DNA from: Engelhardtia mirabilis
GTDB taxonomy: Bacteria > Planctomycetota > UBA1135 > GCA-002686595
Reading direction: 5' to 3'
DNA: 64,000 nt
NCBI GenBank assembly: GCA_007751255.1
Contig: CP036296.1
Coordinates: 4,650,001 to 4,714,000 of the forward strand
The notes below the pieces were generated by a model. That model saw only the letters and a list, made by a program, of their open reading frames with translations. It was not told the DNA's origin and did not search any database. Position 1 is the first letter of the stretch. Each line of letters begins with the position of its first letter. The translations under genes were made by a program, and so were the position numbers. This document shows positions 16,313 to 25,293 of the stretch, in pieces.

Positions 16313-17905
16313 CTACCAATCCGTCGGGGCGTAGTCCTTCCAGAACTTGCCCCAGTAGTGGGTTCCGGTCAGGAAGCCGGTGAAGATCGGGTCGAGCACG
16401 CGGGCGGCGCCGTCGATCGAGTCCAGCGGCGGCACGAAGCGTTGGTCGGCTTCCTTGACCACGGCCTTGGCGAAGGGGTCCTCGTCGGTGACCCAGCCGG
16501 TGTCGACGCTGTTCATGTGGATGCCGTCCTGCACGAAGTCGGCGGCGGAGGTGCGCGTGACCATGTTCAGCGCGGCCTTGGCCATGTTCGTGTGCGGGTG
16601 GCGGGTGGTCTTCAGACGGCGCGAGAACTGGCCCTCCATGGCGGAGACGTTGACCACGTGCTTGTCGGTCGAGGGCTCGCGCAGCATCAGAGGCTTGAGC
16701 CGCGCGGTCAGCACGAAGGGCGCGATGGCGTTCACGAGCTGCACCTCGATCAGCTCAGGCGTGGGCACGTCGGCGAGCTCCATGCGCCAGGAGTTGGTCT
16801 TGCGGAGGTCGAGCTGCTGGCCCTCACCGTCGTTCATGCCGACGGGGAAGAGGTAGGCCTGGTCGCGCTCGCCGAGCAAGTCGAGCTGGGTCAGCGCCGC
16901 GGCGTGGGTCAGGCCGACGCTGGCCTCCGAGGGGGCCTTGGCGCCCCGCTCGGAGCGCAGGGCGACGGTCCGCTCACCCTCGGCCTGCTCCTCGGCCCGC
17001 ACGGCCTCCAGGTGCTGCCCGAGCAGACCCAGGGCCCGCTCCCCCAGCCCTTCGATCGACTCGCGCTCGACCAGGTGGGTGTAGTAGTGCGGCGGCCGCC
17101 GGACCGTCTGGCAGGCGTTGTGGATCAGGAAGTCCAGGCGCGGCAGGCGCTGGCTCAAGAGGTCCGCGAAGAACTCGACGCTGGGCGTGTGACGCAGGTC
17201 GAGGCCGTGGACGTCGAGGCGATCGCCCCACTCCTCGTAGTCGTCCTCGGCGGCGTAGCGCCGCGCAGCGTCGTGGGGGAAGCGCGTGGTCGCCACCACT
17301 CGGCAGCCCGCGCGCAGGAGCTTGAGCACGCACTCGTAGCCGATCTTGACCCGTGCGCCGGTGACGACCGCCACGCGACCGGTGAGGTCGGCGGTCTGGT
17401 GGCGCTTGGTCCAGTTGATCGGCGCGCAGACCGGGCACATGGAGTCGTAGTGCTCGTGGACCAGGTCGTAGTCGGCCTTGCAGATGTAGCAGGCCTTGGG
17501 CTCGGCGAGCCGCTTGGGGCCCGCGGCCGCCGGGCCGCCGCTCGCCGGCCCCAGCCGATCCGGCGCCTGCACCTCGAGCAGCCGGCGCGACTCCCCGTCG
17601 ATGGCCAGGCTCGGCGGAGCCACCGGGAAGCTGAGAGAGCGCTTCAGGGCCCGGTTGCTGGTCCGGTTCAAGAGGTCGTCGTCGTGCTCCCGCTTGCGAT
17701 GGCGCAGGGCCCGGTTCTTCTGGCGCACGAGCTTGCGACGCTCCAGTCGATCCAGGGGGAGGAGCTGATTCGCCACCCGCTGCAAGCGCGCCCGCAGCTC
17801 CGGCGAGAGCCCCGCCATCCCCAGGGGGTCCCCCACCAGCCCCTCGAGCCAACGGACTGCCTCCAGGGCCTCCGCCGGGTCGGAATCCATCGCACCGCTG
17901 TCCAT
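16313..17905 (-). CDS. SDR-type oxidoreductase with N-terminal four-Cys zinc motif
   Basis: A 530-residue protein, about twice the usual SDR length. A basic N-terminal region is followed by two CxxC pairs (Cys139/Cys142 in CYICKADY, Cys157/Cys160 in CPVCA) that could bind zinc. A Rossmann domain starts at about 176: VAVVTGARVKIG (NAD(P) loop, 182-189), then LDFLIHNACQTV and VVNVSAMEGQ (Ser421). The active-site Tyr of YxxxK is absent; the aligned segment is HTNMAKAAL, giving Thr439 and Lys443. An insertion of about 100 residues (270-370) splits the core. TAGAGT lies 6 nt before the ATG. It may be catalytically altered; substrate unknown. Confidence 0.78.
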   Translation of the reverse strand: MDSGAMDSDPAEALEAVRWLEGLVGDPLGMAGLSPELRARLQRVANQLLPLDRLERRKLVRQKNRALRHRKREHDDDLLNRTSNRALKRSLSFPVAPPSLAIDGESRRLLEVQAPDRLGPASGGPAAAGPKRLAEPKACYICKADYDLVHEHYDSMCPVCAPINWTKRHQTADLTGRVAVVTGARVKIGYECVLKLLRAGCRVVATTRFPHDAARRYAAEDDYEEWGDRLDVHGLDLRHTPSVEFFADLLSQRLPRLDFLIHNACQTVRRPPHYYTHLVERESIEGLGERALGLLGQHLEAVRAEEQAEGERTVALRSERGAKAPSEASVGLTHAAALTQLDLLGERDQAYLFPVGMNDGEGQQLDLRKTNSWRMELADVPTPELIEVQLVNAIAPFVLTARLKPLMLREPSTDKHVVNVSAMEGQFSRRLKTTRHPHTNMAKAALNMVTRTSAADFVQDGIHMNSVDTGWVTDEDPFAKAVVKEADQRFVPPLDSIDGAARVLDPIFTGFLTGTHYWGKFWKDYAPTDW

Positions 17906-17911
17906 CCGCCC

Positions 17912-17917
17912 ACTCTA
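17912..17917 (-). promoter_or_regulatory. possible -10 element (TAGAGT) close to start codon
   Basis: TAGAGT on the minus strand is separated by 6 nt from the ATG at 17905 of the SDR gene. Confidence 0.3.
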
Positions 17918-17986
17918 GCCGGCGGCGGGCGCCGGGATCCGCGGTCAGTGGGACCAACTCGCCCATGGACGGCCCGCGCCCGACGC

Positions 17987-18934
17987 TCAACCGCGCGAGG
18001 TCGGCAGCAGTCCGCGCAGCTTCGAGCGCAGCCAGCGGGCGCGCAGCCGGCCGTGCTTGAAGCCCGCGGGAGCCTGCGCCGCCGCCGAGCGGCACCAGGC
18101 GTACTCCGCACAGGCCTCCCGCGGCCGCCCGCTGCGCTCGAAGGCGCGGCCGAGCTCGTAGCGGTCGGTGAAGGCCGCCTCGGCCAGCAGGCGCTCGGGA
18201 ATGTCCGGAACCCCGGGCGCGATCGCCGCGCGGATCTTGGCCCGTAGGCGGACCTGCTTGACCTCGCTGTCGCCTCCCCACATGCCGCCGCCGTGGTTTC
18301 TGTGGGCGGCCATGAAACGGTCGACGTAGGCGATCTCCCGCTCGCCGGTGAGCAACAGGTGCAGGGCCCAGTCCCCCACCGGCGAGTCCCACCACCACTG
18401 GGGGAAGTCCCAGACCTCCGGTCTGCGGTGGAGCACGCCACAGGAGGCCGCCGGACAGATGCGGAGCACGTCCAGGCGATTCAGCCGCCGGCTCGCGTCG
18501 CCGATGCGATCCAGGTGCAAGTCGCGGCCCACCGCGTCGACCTCCCGCACGCCGTGGTAGGCCCAGGCCAGGCTGTCGTCCCGCTCGAGCACGTCGACCA
18601 TCACCGCCAGGCGCGCGGGGTCCGTGAAGTAGTCGTCGCCGTCGAGCTGGGAGAGGTACCGCCCGCGCGTCGCCTCGAGGGTGCGGGCGAAGTTCCGGCG
18701 CCCCCCGAGGTTCTCGTCCGTCGTCAGGACGCGGATCTTGCCCGGGTGCTGGGCCGCGTAGCGCTCGGCGATGGCCCGCGTGCCGTCCGGCGAGCAGTCC
18801 TCCCCGATGACCAGCTCCCAGTCGTCGAGTTCCTGGGCCAACACGCTCTCGATCGCCTCCGCGATGAAGGCCTCGTGCTTGTAGGTGACCATCACCACGC
18901 TGACCAGCGGGCGCTCGGCACTCGCTTCGACCAA
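17987..18934 (-). CDS. glycosyltransferase family 2
   Basis: A 315-residue GT-A enzyme. LVSVVMVTYKHEAFIAEAIE and WELVIGEDCSPDGTRAIAE form the nucleotide-binding part, and YLSQLDGDDYFTDPARL holds the DxDD metal site. A helical C-terminal tail contains a TPR-like stretch (about 255-290). It starts 3 bp after the stop of the DegT aminotransferase gene, so the two are almost certainly one operon. This suggests a glycan containing an amino sugar. Confidence 0.88.
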   Translation of the reverse strand: MVEASAERPLVSVVMVTYKHEAFIAEAIESVLAQELDDWELVIGEDCSPDGTRAIAERYAAQHPGKIRVLTTDENLGGRRNFARTLEATRGRYLSQLDGDDYFTDPARLAVMVDVLERDDSLAWAYHGVREVDAVGRDLHLDRIGDASRRLNRLDVLRICPAASCGVLHRRPEVWDFPQWWWDSPVGDWALHLLLTGEREIAYVDRFMAAHRNHGGGMWGGDSEVKQVRLRAKIRAAIAPGVPDIPERLLAEAAFTDRYELGRAFERSGRPREACAEYAWCRSAAAQAPAGFKHGRLRARWLRSKLRGLLPTSRG

Positions 18935-18937
18935 GGC

Positions 18938-20185
18938 TCAGGCCTCTGCGGCGGTCAGGTGCGCCACGACCTCGTCCGCGTGGTCGAAGGCGCGGTGCAC
19001 GACGCCGCACAGGGTCCGCACGTCGCTGTCGTGCATCGCCGTACCAGTCGGCAGGGTCATCACGCGCTCGGACAGGCAGCGGGTCTCGGGCAGGACCAGG
19101 TCGGCGGTCGGTTGGTTGGAGCGGTAGGGCTCCATCTCGTGCACGCCGGGGTAGAAGTAGCGGCGCGCCAGCACGCCCTCGGCCTCGAGCACCTTGACGA
19201 GCTGATCGCGATTCAGGGGCGCAACCGAGCCGTCGATCTCCACCACCACGTATTGGTGGTTGTTGTGCTCGGCCCCGTCGTACTGGATCACCGTCAGGCC
19301 CGGCAGGTCCGCGAGCCCAGAGGTGTAGGCGGCGTGGATCTGGGCGTTGTGGGCGCGGAACTCCTCGAAGCCGTCGAGTGAGGTGAGGCCCATGGCGGCC
19401 GAGACCTCGCTCATCTTCCCGTTGCTGCCCAGGTAGATCACCTGGTCCTTGCCGGCGAAGCCGAAGTTCCGCATCAGGCGCAGCTTCTCCGCCAGCTCGT
19501 CGTCGTCGGTGGTCACCATCCCGCCCTCGAAGGAGTTGCAGACCTTCGTGGCGTGGAAGGAGAAGACCTCGGCGCGGCCGAAGGAGCCGATCGGGCGCCC
19601 GCCGTGGCTGCAGCCCAAGGCGTGGGCCGCGTCGAAAATGAGCTGCAGGCCGCGGCGATCGGCGATCTCCTGCAGGGCCTCGACCGCGCAGGGCCGGCCC
19701 CACACGTGCACGCCGATGATGCCGGTGGTCTGGGGCGTGATCAGCTGCTCGACGCGGGCGGGGTCGAGGTTGTGGGTCACCGGATCCACGTCGCAGAAGA
19801 TCGGCTTGATCTCCTGCCACTGCAGGGCGTGGGCCGTGGCCACGAAGGTGAACGAGGGCACGATCACCTCACCCTTCATCCCGAGTGCGCGGATCACGAT
19901 CTCGAGCGCGATCGTCGCGTTACACATGGCGACCGCGTGGCGCGTCCCGGCCAGCTCGGCCACCCGGCGCTCGAAGTCGCGCACGTAGGGGCCGTTGTTG
20001 GTCAGCCAAGCGCTGTCGAGGATCTTCTCCACGCGGCTCATGAAGCGCGCGCGGTCGCCGATGTTGGGCCGGCCCACGTGCAGGGGCGCCTCGAACACGG
20101 GCGGGGCGCCGAGCAGAGCGAGGTGGGGAGCGTGGATCGGCCCCGACTCGGGGGCGACAGGATCGGTCGACGGTTGGTTGGACAT
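18938..20185 (-). CDS. DegT/DnrJ/EryC1/StrS-family aminotransferase
   Basis: A 415-residue PLP-dependent enzyme of the family that makes amino sugars from nucleotide keto-sugars. VGRPNIGDRARFMSRVEKIL leads the N-domain, VIVPSFTFVATAHAL and FDAAHALGCSHGG line the cofactor site, and Lys214 in FSFHATKVCNSFEGG is the Schiff-base lysine. The C-terminal part (RRYFYPGVHEMEPYR) is typical. Length is normal for the family. It is followed at 3 bp by a GT2 gene. TAGCGT lies 9 nt before the ATG. Confidence 0.93.
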   Translation of the reverse strand: MSNQPSTDPVAPESGPIHAPHLALLGAPPVFEAPLHVGRPNIGDRARFMSRVEKILDSAWLTNNGPYVRDFERRVAELAGTRHAVAMCNATIALEIVIRALGMKGEVIVPSFTFVATAHALQWQEIKPIFCDVDPVTHNLDPARVEQLITPQTTGIIGVHVWGRPCAVEALQEIADRRGLQLIFDAAHALGCSHGGRPIGSFGRAEVFSFHATKVCNSFEGGMVTTDDDELAEKLRLMRNFGFAGKDQVIYLGSNGKMSEVSAAMGLTSLDGFEEFRAHNAQIHAAYTSGLADLPGLTVIQYDGAEHNNHQYVVVEIDGSVAPLNRDQLVKVLEAEGVLARRYFYPGVHEMEPYRSNQPTADLVLPETRCLSERVMTLPTGTAMHDSDVRTLCGVVHRAFDHADEVVAHLTAAEA

Positions 20186-20194
20186 CCGGGACCG

Positions 20195-20200
20195 ACGCTA
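20195..20200 (-). promoter_or_regulatory. possible -10 element (TAGCGT) close to start codon
   Basis: TAGCGT on the minus strand lies 9 nt before the ATG at 20185 of the aminotransferase gene. The TA and final T fit the recurrent pattern; the rest is weak. Confidence 0.25.
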
Positions 20201-20214
20201 GCGTCCCCGCCGGC

Positions 20215-21216
20215 TCACGGGAAGCGCTGGCAGGCGGCGGTCAGGTGGGCGGCCCGTTCCAGATCGAGTTCGACGCGATTGGTGACCCGGAAGGAGCCCG
20301 GGGCGCCATGGGAGGCGGGCAGGGGGCTGCCCTGGGCGGCGAAGCGCTCCGCCAGCGCTCGCCACAGGGGCGCGGTGTCGCTGCAGAACTCCTCGTAGCT
20401 GACCCGCAGCCAACGCTCGGGGGGCAGGCCCTCGAGGCCGGCGCGCACGGCGCTGATGTCGAGCTGGACCTGGCCCGCCACCTGCTCGATCGGATCGAGG
20501 CCGTCGAGCCGCTCCGAACCGGGCGGGCGCGAGGAGTACCACTGCCGCTCGTCGCCGTGGAAGCGCTGCCTCGAACGCAAGAGCGACTGGGCGTTGAAGA
20601 AGGGCTCGCGCTCCACGTGCACGAACAGCGCCTCGGGCAGCAGCTCGGCCACGGCCGGCAGGTCGTACTGGAGCATGAGGCCCTTGAGGGCGAAGGGGAG
20701 TCCGAAGCCGGACTCCAGCGCGGCCAACTCGGCGCGCAGGCGCGTCCAATCGACCGCCGCAAGGCGCTCACGCCCGAGGGGCTCGATGGAGCCGTGTCCG
20801 AGGTGACGTCGCCAGAAGAAGAAGAACTCGTTGGCGGCCAGGGCGCCGCGGGTCTTGCCCAGGTCCGACTCGAAGTCGGCGCGCGCCGCGGTCAGGTCGG
20901 CGAGCTGGTCCCCGTAGGCGAAGTCCGGGTTGAACAGCGCCTGCTGCAGCCTCGCGGCCAGGCCGGGCGCGCCGGCGAAGCGGGCCATGAAGTTGGTCGG
21001 CACCGCGAAGGCGCCGGTGGCCTGCAGCCACTGGACCATGACCGTCGTGCCGCTGCGCGGCGCGCCGACGATCAAGATCACCGGCTGACGTGGCGTCGCG
21101 CGAGCCGCCTCGGCCTGCTCGGCGACGAGGCGCGTTTCGGCCGCCTCGAGGGGCCCGGCGAGCTCGGCCAGGAGCGCGTCGAGGCGCGGGTTGCGTTCGG
21201 GATTGCCGTTGCTCAC
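20215..21216 (-). CDS. sulfotransferase family protein
   Basis: A 333-residue P-loop-like sulfotransferase. The PAPS 5'-phosphosulfate loop is VILIVGAPRSGTTVMVQWL (GAPRSGTT at 51-58). A later region with FVHVEREPFFNAQSLLRSR matches the 3'-phosphate-binding Arg/Ser segment, and LRVSYEEFCSDTAPLWRAL matches the usual C-terminal helix. It would transfer sulfate from PAPS to a hydroxyl or amino group, plausibly on the glycan built by neighbouring enzymes. GTG start at 21216 overlaps the stop of the DegT-like gene (GTGA). Confidence 0.87.
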   Translation of the reverse strand: MSNGNPERNPRLDALLAELAGPLEAAETRLVAEQAEAARATPRQPVILIVGAPRSGTTVMVQWLQATGAFAVPTNFMARFAGAPGLAARLQQALFNPDFAYGDQLADLTAARADFESDLGKTRGALAANEFFFFWRRHLGHGSIEPLGRERLAAVDWTRLRAELAALESGFGLPFALKGLMLQYDLPAVAELLPEALFVHVEREPFFNAQSLLRSRQRFHGDERQWYSSRPPGSERLDGLDPIEQVAGQVQLDISAVRAGLEGLPPERWLRVSYEEFCSDTAPLWRALAERFAAQGSPLPASHGAPGSFRVTNRVELDLERAAHLTAACQRFP

Positions 21217-22295
21217 GTGGAGGCTCCTCGGGCCAGGACCGGTTCGAGGGTACGCAGGACGCGGGCCATGTCACCCGCTCCGTAGCGCTGGTCCAGGGGC
21301 AGGGTCAGGGTCCGCGCCGCGAGGCCGTGGGCGGCCACGTGGGTGGCCGGCACCGCGCCCTCCAGGTCCCAGTGCCAGGGCGCGTACACCGCCGCGGCGT
21401 GCAGCGCCGCCCGCGCGGCGTCGCGCTCGGGTCCGCTGGTGAAGCGCACCGGACAACCCATGGGCACGACCTCGGCGGGGAGCTGACCAAAGATCAGGCG
21501 ACCTTCGAGCCCGGCGGCCAAGACCTCCCAGTTCGCGCGGCGCGCGGCGGCCACGGCGCGCCAATCGACGGCGGCGAGGCGCTGGGCAGTGTCGTCGGCG
21601 CAGGAGCGCGCGTCCGTTGGCGCGGCGCTCTCGGCGGCAGCGAAATGGGCGTACCAACCGCGTTCGGGGCCGTTCCCGCCGGCCGCGTCGAACTCCCGTC
21701 GCTCGCGGCCGGCGACGAGAGCTTCAGTCACCGCTCGCCAGGGTATCAACTCCGGCAACGCATCCGGCCAGGGCGCGTCCTCCACCGGCACCAACAACCC
21801 GCCGTCGGGCACGCCGACGAACTTGCGCGGACTCGCCAGCAGGTAGTCGGCGCCGATCTGCGTGCCCTCGGTCAAGAGCGCCTGGCTGGCGTCGACGACG
21901 ATCGTCGCGCCGCGCTCGCGTAGGGCGCCGAGCAACCCGCCGCGGATCGGCCAGCCGAAGTAGGCGATCGGCGCCACCAGGTCCCCCGGCGCCAGGCGAT
22001 CGAGCCAGTTGCCGGTGGACGGCACCAGGTCCTGGTCCACGTCGAAGAAGCTCGCCCGCGGCCTGACGCGGTCGGACAGGAGCGCGTCGCACAGGTAGGC
22101 GGGCAGCCAGACCCGCGCCGGCTCGAGGAAGCCCACCAACCAATCGAGGGCGCCGCGGGCATGGCTGGCGGCGAGGAAGCGTCCGCGCCCGGCGAGGGCG
22201 TCGCGGAACGGACCCGCGGCTGGTGAGCGTTCGGCGCCGCCGCGCGACTCGAGGGCGAAGACGCCGCCGATGACCTTGCGCGCTTCATCGTTCAC
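21213..22295 (-). CDS. DegT-like PLP-dependent aminotransferase, divergent
   Basis: A 360-residue protein with the fold pattern of DegT aminotransferases but weak overall similarity. VWLPAYLCDALL and ASFFDVDQDLV match the early active-site region, ATIVVDASQALLT supplies the cofactor Asp, and Lys158 in LLASPRKFVGVPDGG is the probable PLP lysine. Start placed at GTG 22295, which overlaps the stop of the acetyltransferase-like gene; the much longer upstream frame is that gene's shadow. The middle position in a three-gene coupled operon with a sulfotransferase points to modification of an amino sugar or lipid. Confidence 0.75.
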   Translation of the reverse strand: MNDEARKVIGGVFALESRGGAERSPAAGPFRDALAGRGRFLAASHARGALDWLVGFLEPARVWLPAYLCDALLSDRVRPRASFFDVDQDLVPSTGNWLDRLAPGDLVAPIAYFGWPIRGGLLGALRERGATIVVDASQALLTEGTQIGADYLLASPRKFVGVPDGGLLVPVEDAPWPDALPELIPWRAVTEALVAGRERREFDAAGGNGPERGWYAHFAAAESAAPTDARSCADDTAQRLAAVDWRAVAAARRANWEVLAAGLEGRLIFGQLPAEVVPMGCPVRFTSGPERDAARAALHAAAVYAPWHWDLEGAVPATHVAAHGLAARTLTLPLDQRYGAGDMARVLRTLEPVLARGAST

Positions 22296-23266
22296 GACTT
22301 GCTCCCCACAGCAGCCGGCGCACGGTAGTCCGGGAAGAAGTCCGTCCCCTCCGGCGTGATCCAGCGCTCGGCGCACAACCGCTCGTAGAGGTCGGGGTCG
22401 AGCACGGCGCCGCAGAGCCAGGCCTCGCAGCGCTCCTCTCCCCAGCCGGCTTTGAAGGCGGCCAGGCCGCTCGATTCGTCGTCGTCGAGCCCCGCACCCC
22501 CGCCCAGGTCGGCCACGGTGCAACCCCGCGTCGCGTGGTCCCCGAGGGCCAATGCCACCAGACCGTAGGAGGCCTCGTGCCTGCGCCCGGCGTCGTCCGT
22601 CGCCGCCAGGTGGTACCAACAGCGCTCGCCCCGGCGCAGCCACAGGGACATGCCGGTGGTGCGGCCGTTCTCGCTGGCGCGGTAGACGCTCAAGCCGTCG
22701 AGGGCGAAGTGCCGCGCGAAGGCCACGTGGGAGAAGGCCGAGGGCCCCGTGAGCCCGAACCGCGCCGCCAACTCGCCGTAGAGCGCACACCACTCGTCCA
22801 GGCCCTCGGCGGGCGCGATGCGCTCGAAGTCGGCGAAGCGCTCGGCGCGCCGCAGGCTCTTTTCGTGGTGCGCGCTGCGCTGCAGCTCGGGGTCGCGGGA
22901 CAGATCCACCAGGAAGTGCCGCTTGAAGGGCCGCGCGCAGTCGGGGAACAGTCGCGCGAGCAGCTCGCCATCCGGCGCTCCCAGGGGCTCGGCCACGAGC
23001 ACCACACTGGCGCCCGCACGCTCCGCGCGCAGACGCGCCAGGTCCGCCTCGAGCCCCGACCAGTCCCGGCAGTCGAACAGGGGGTAGGCAGCCGTCAGAT
23101 CCCGCGCGCCCTTCCCGCCGGGCACCTCGCGGGCGAGCAGCCAGCCGCCACTGGCCGGCAACGCGATCGGCTCGCCGAACTCCCCCATCGCCCGGGCGTA
23201 GTCCGGGTCCGCGTAGGCCAGGCCGTCGCCCGCCTCGAAGCGGTCCCGTTGCTGTTCGAGGCCCAT
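22292..23266 (-). CDS. GNAT/FemAB-like acyltransferase
   Basis: A 324-residue protein resembling the double-GNAT BioF2/FemAB-like family (Acetyltransf_6 type). FKRHFLVDLSRDPELQRS, HHEKSLRRAERFADFE and the acyl-donor region HEASYGLVALALGDHA are in the expected order, with SSGLAAFKAGWG near the end as is typical. Such proteins transfer aminoacyl or acyl groups in envelope or polysaccharide assembly. It is first in the coupled operon with the DegT-like and sulfotransferase genes. Donor and acceptor unknown. Confidence 0.72.
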   Translation of the reverse strand: MGLEQQRDRFEAGDGLAYADPDYARAMGEFGEPIALPASGGWLLAREVPGGKGARDLTAAYPLFDCRDWSGLEADLARLRAERAGASVVLVAEPLGAPDGELLARLFPDCARPFKRHFLVDLSRDPELQRSAHHEKSLRRAERFADFERIAPAEGLDEWCALYGELAARFGLTGPSAFSHVAFARHFALDGLSVYRASENGRTTGMSLWLRRGERCWYHLAATDDAGRRHEASYGLVALALGDHATRGCTVADLGGGAGLDDDESSGLAAFKAGWGEERCEAWLCGAVLDPDLYERLCAERWITPEGTDFFPDYRAPAAVGSKS

Positions 23267-23400
23267 GGCCGGCCATCCTCACCAGCGGGAACGCGAGGAG
23301 CAAGGCGCATCGCGCGGGTCCGCGGTCAGGAGCCGATCGCGGCTGTTGAGCAAAGCTTGATCGACGCGCGCACCCAATCCGCGCGCCCCAGCCCGATCAT

Positions 23401-25191
23401 GTGGCCATGCGCTGCACCCTCTTCGCCCTGGCCGCCTCGGCCCTGCTCGCCGCCCCCGCCCTCGCCCAGCTCGACCTCGGCGGTCGGCACCTCTTCTCGA
23501 TCGAGGGCGAGGTCTTCCTCGGCCGCTTCGGCTGGGACGTGGCCGCGGGGGACGTGGATGGCGATGGATACACAGATCTGATCGCGGGGGCGCCTTCGGA
23601 GCCGGTTCCCGGCACGCCGGGTGGGCGGGTGCGGATCTACTCCGGTCGCGACGGCCTGCTGCTGCGCGAGCTCTCGCCCATGGGCGCGCAGGGTGACTTC
23701 GGCGAGGCGGTGGCGGCCCTGGGCGACCTGAACGGCGACGGGGCGATCGAGGTCGGCGTCGGTGCGCCGGAGGCCCAGGCCGGGGGCGAGTATCCCGGTC
23801 GCGTGCACGTCTACGACGGCGCTACCGGCGCGCTGCTCGCGGCCCTGGCGGGAGGTGAGTGGTTCGACGCCTTCGGGCAGTCCCTGACGAACCTGGGCGA
23901 CGTGGACCTCGATGGGGTCGAGGACTTCGCGGTGGGTGCGCCGCGGCCCCAGACCCAGGGGCCCTTCCTGCCCGGACCGGGCTCGGTGCGGGTCTACTCG
24001 GGTGCGACGCTGTCGCCGTTCGGGACGCTCTTCGGCACGAACGACTACGACCGCTTCGGCGAGGCCGTGGGCGCCGCCGGTGACGTGAACCAGGACGGCC
24101 ATCCCGACCTGGTGGTCGGCGCGCCGGGCTTCGACTCGGGCGGCTTCAACGGCAACGGTCGCGTCGTGGTCGTCTCCGGCGAGTGGATCGCATCGAGCGC
24201 CGCCGGCTTCACGCCGCTCTCGCCCCAGGTCCTGGCCGGCGTCGACGGCGACTTCGACGGCGGAGCCCTGGGCTTCGCCGTGGCGGGCGTGGGCGACACC
24301 AACGGCGACGGCTTCCCGGACGTGCTTGCCGGTGGGCCGAATTCGAACTTGAACGGCGCGCTGCGGGGGGTGGCTGACCTGATCTCGGGCGAGTGGATCA
24401 CGGCCACGTCCCTCGGACTCACGCCGACCACGCCGAAGGTCCTCGATCGCTTCGCCGGGGAGCAGGAGCGCGACCTGTTCGGTCGGTCGGTCTCGGCCCT
24501 GGGCGACGTGGACGGCGACGGGCGGCCCGACTTCGTGATCGGCGCCTCCGAAAGCGTGAGCCCGGGGCCCGGGCCCGGCTACGCGACGATCTACTCCGGC
24601 GCCACCAGCGACGACATCGCCACCTACCGTGGCGGCGCGGGTGGGGACCGGGTGGGCTGGGCCCTCGACGGCGGCGCCGCCGACTTCGACGGCGACGGGG
24701 TGCTCGACCTGGCCCTGGGCGCCGACATTGGCAGCGGGGCGATCAACGGGGTGGGGACGGCGCACATGCTGTCGGGCCGGGAGCTGCTCCTGAGCGCCGA
24801 CGCGCACCTCTTGTCGAGCTCGGCGGGCGGGACCCAGACCTTCCTTCTGGACGCAACGAACACCTCTGCCGGGGACGCCTACCTGCTGCTGGGCAGCCTC
24901 TCGGGGACCGACCCGGGCACGCCCCTGCCGCTGGGTGCAGGGACCCTGCCCCTGAACGTCGACGGTTACTTCGGGCTGACCCTGACCCTCTCGATGCCCC
25001 TCTTGGGGGCGCCCTTCGGGGTCCTGGACCAGGGCGGCGAAGCGCTTGCGAGCTTCTCGATCGGCGCGGGGAGTCTGCCTCCCGCTGCGACCGGGCTGAC
25101 GGTTCACCACGCCTACGTGGCGCTCGACCTCGGCGCGGGCGGGGCGATCACGACGGTCAGCAACGCCGTGCCGACCACGATCGTGCCTTGA
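23401..25191 (+). CDS. secreted FG-GAP repeat (integrin-alpha-like propeller) protein
   Basis: A 596-residue exported protein. A signal peptide (LFALAASALLAAPALAQ) is followed by about six or seven FG-GAP blades, each with an Asp-rich calcium loop such as GDVDGDGYTDLIAGAP, GDLNGDGAIEVGVGAP and GDTNGDGFPDVLAGGP. The last 135 residues (about 462-596) form a separate domain (SSSAGGTQTFLL, YLLLGSLSG, VDGYFGLTL, HHAYVALD) that recurs in the protein at 39016. Such propellers are usually cell-surface adhesion or structural modules. Start is GTG 23401 or ATG 23407. No enzyme motif is seen. Confidence 0.87.
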   Translation: MAMRCTLFALAASALLAAPALAQLDLGGRHLFSIEGEVFLGRFGWDVAAGDVDGDGYTDLIAGAPSEPVPGTPGGRVRIYSGRDGLLLRELSPMGAQGDFGEAVAALGDLNGDGAIEVGVGAPEAQAGGEYPGRVHVYDGATGALLAALAGGEWFDAFGQSLTNLGDVDLDGVEDFAVGAPRPQTQGPFLPGPGSVRVYSGATLSPFGTLFGTNDYDRFGEAVGAAGDVNQDGHPDLVVGAPGFDSGGFNGNGRVVVVSGEWIASSAAGFTPLSPQVLAGVDGDFDGGALGFAVAGVGDTNGDGFPDVLAGGPNSNLNGALRGVADLISGEWITATSLGLTPTTPKVLDRFAGEQERDLFGRSVSALGDVDGDGRPDFVIGASESVSPGPGPGYATIYSGATSDDIATYRGGAGGDRVGWALDGGAADFDGDGVLDLALGADIGSGAINGVGTAHMLSGRELLLSADAHLLSSSAGGTQTFLLDATNTSAGDAYLLLGSLSGTDPGTPLPLGAGTLPLNVDGYFGLTLTLSMPLLGAPFGVLDQGGEALASFSIGAGSLPPAATGLTVHHAYVALDLGAGGAITTVSNAVPTTIVP

Positions 25192-25293
25192 TCCGGGAGC
25201 GGCGCGGCCGCGCGGGGGGCGAGCTTCGACTCAAGTCGCGATGCAGCGGTCGACTCCGGTGCCGGTGTGGACGACAATCACCCGGTCACACCG

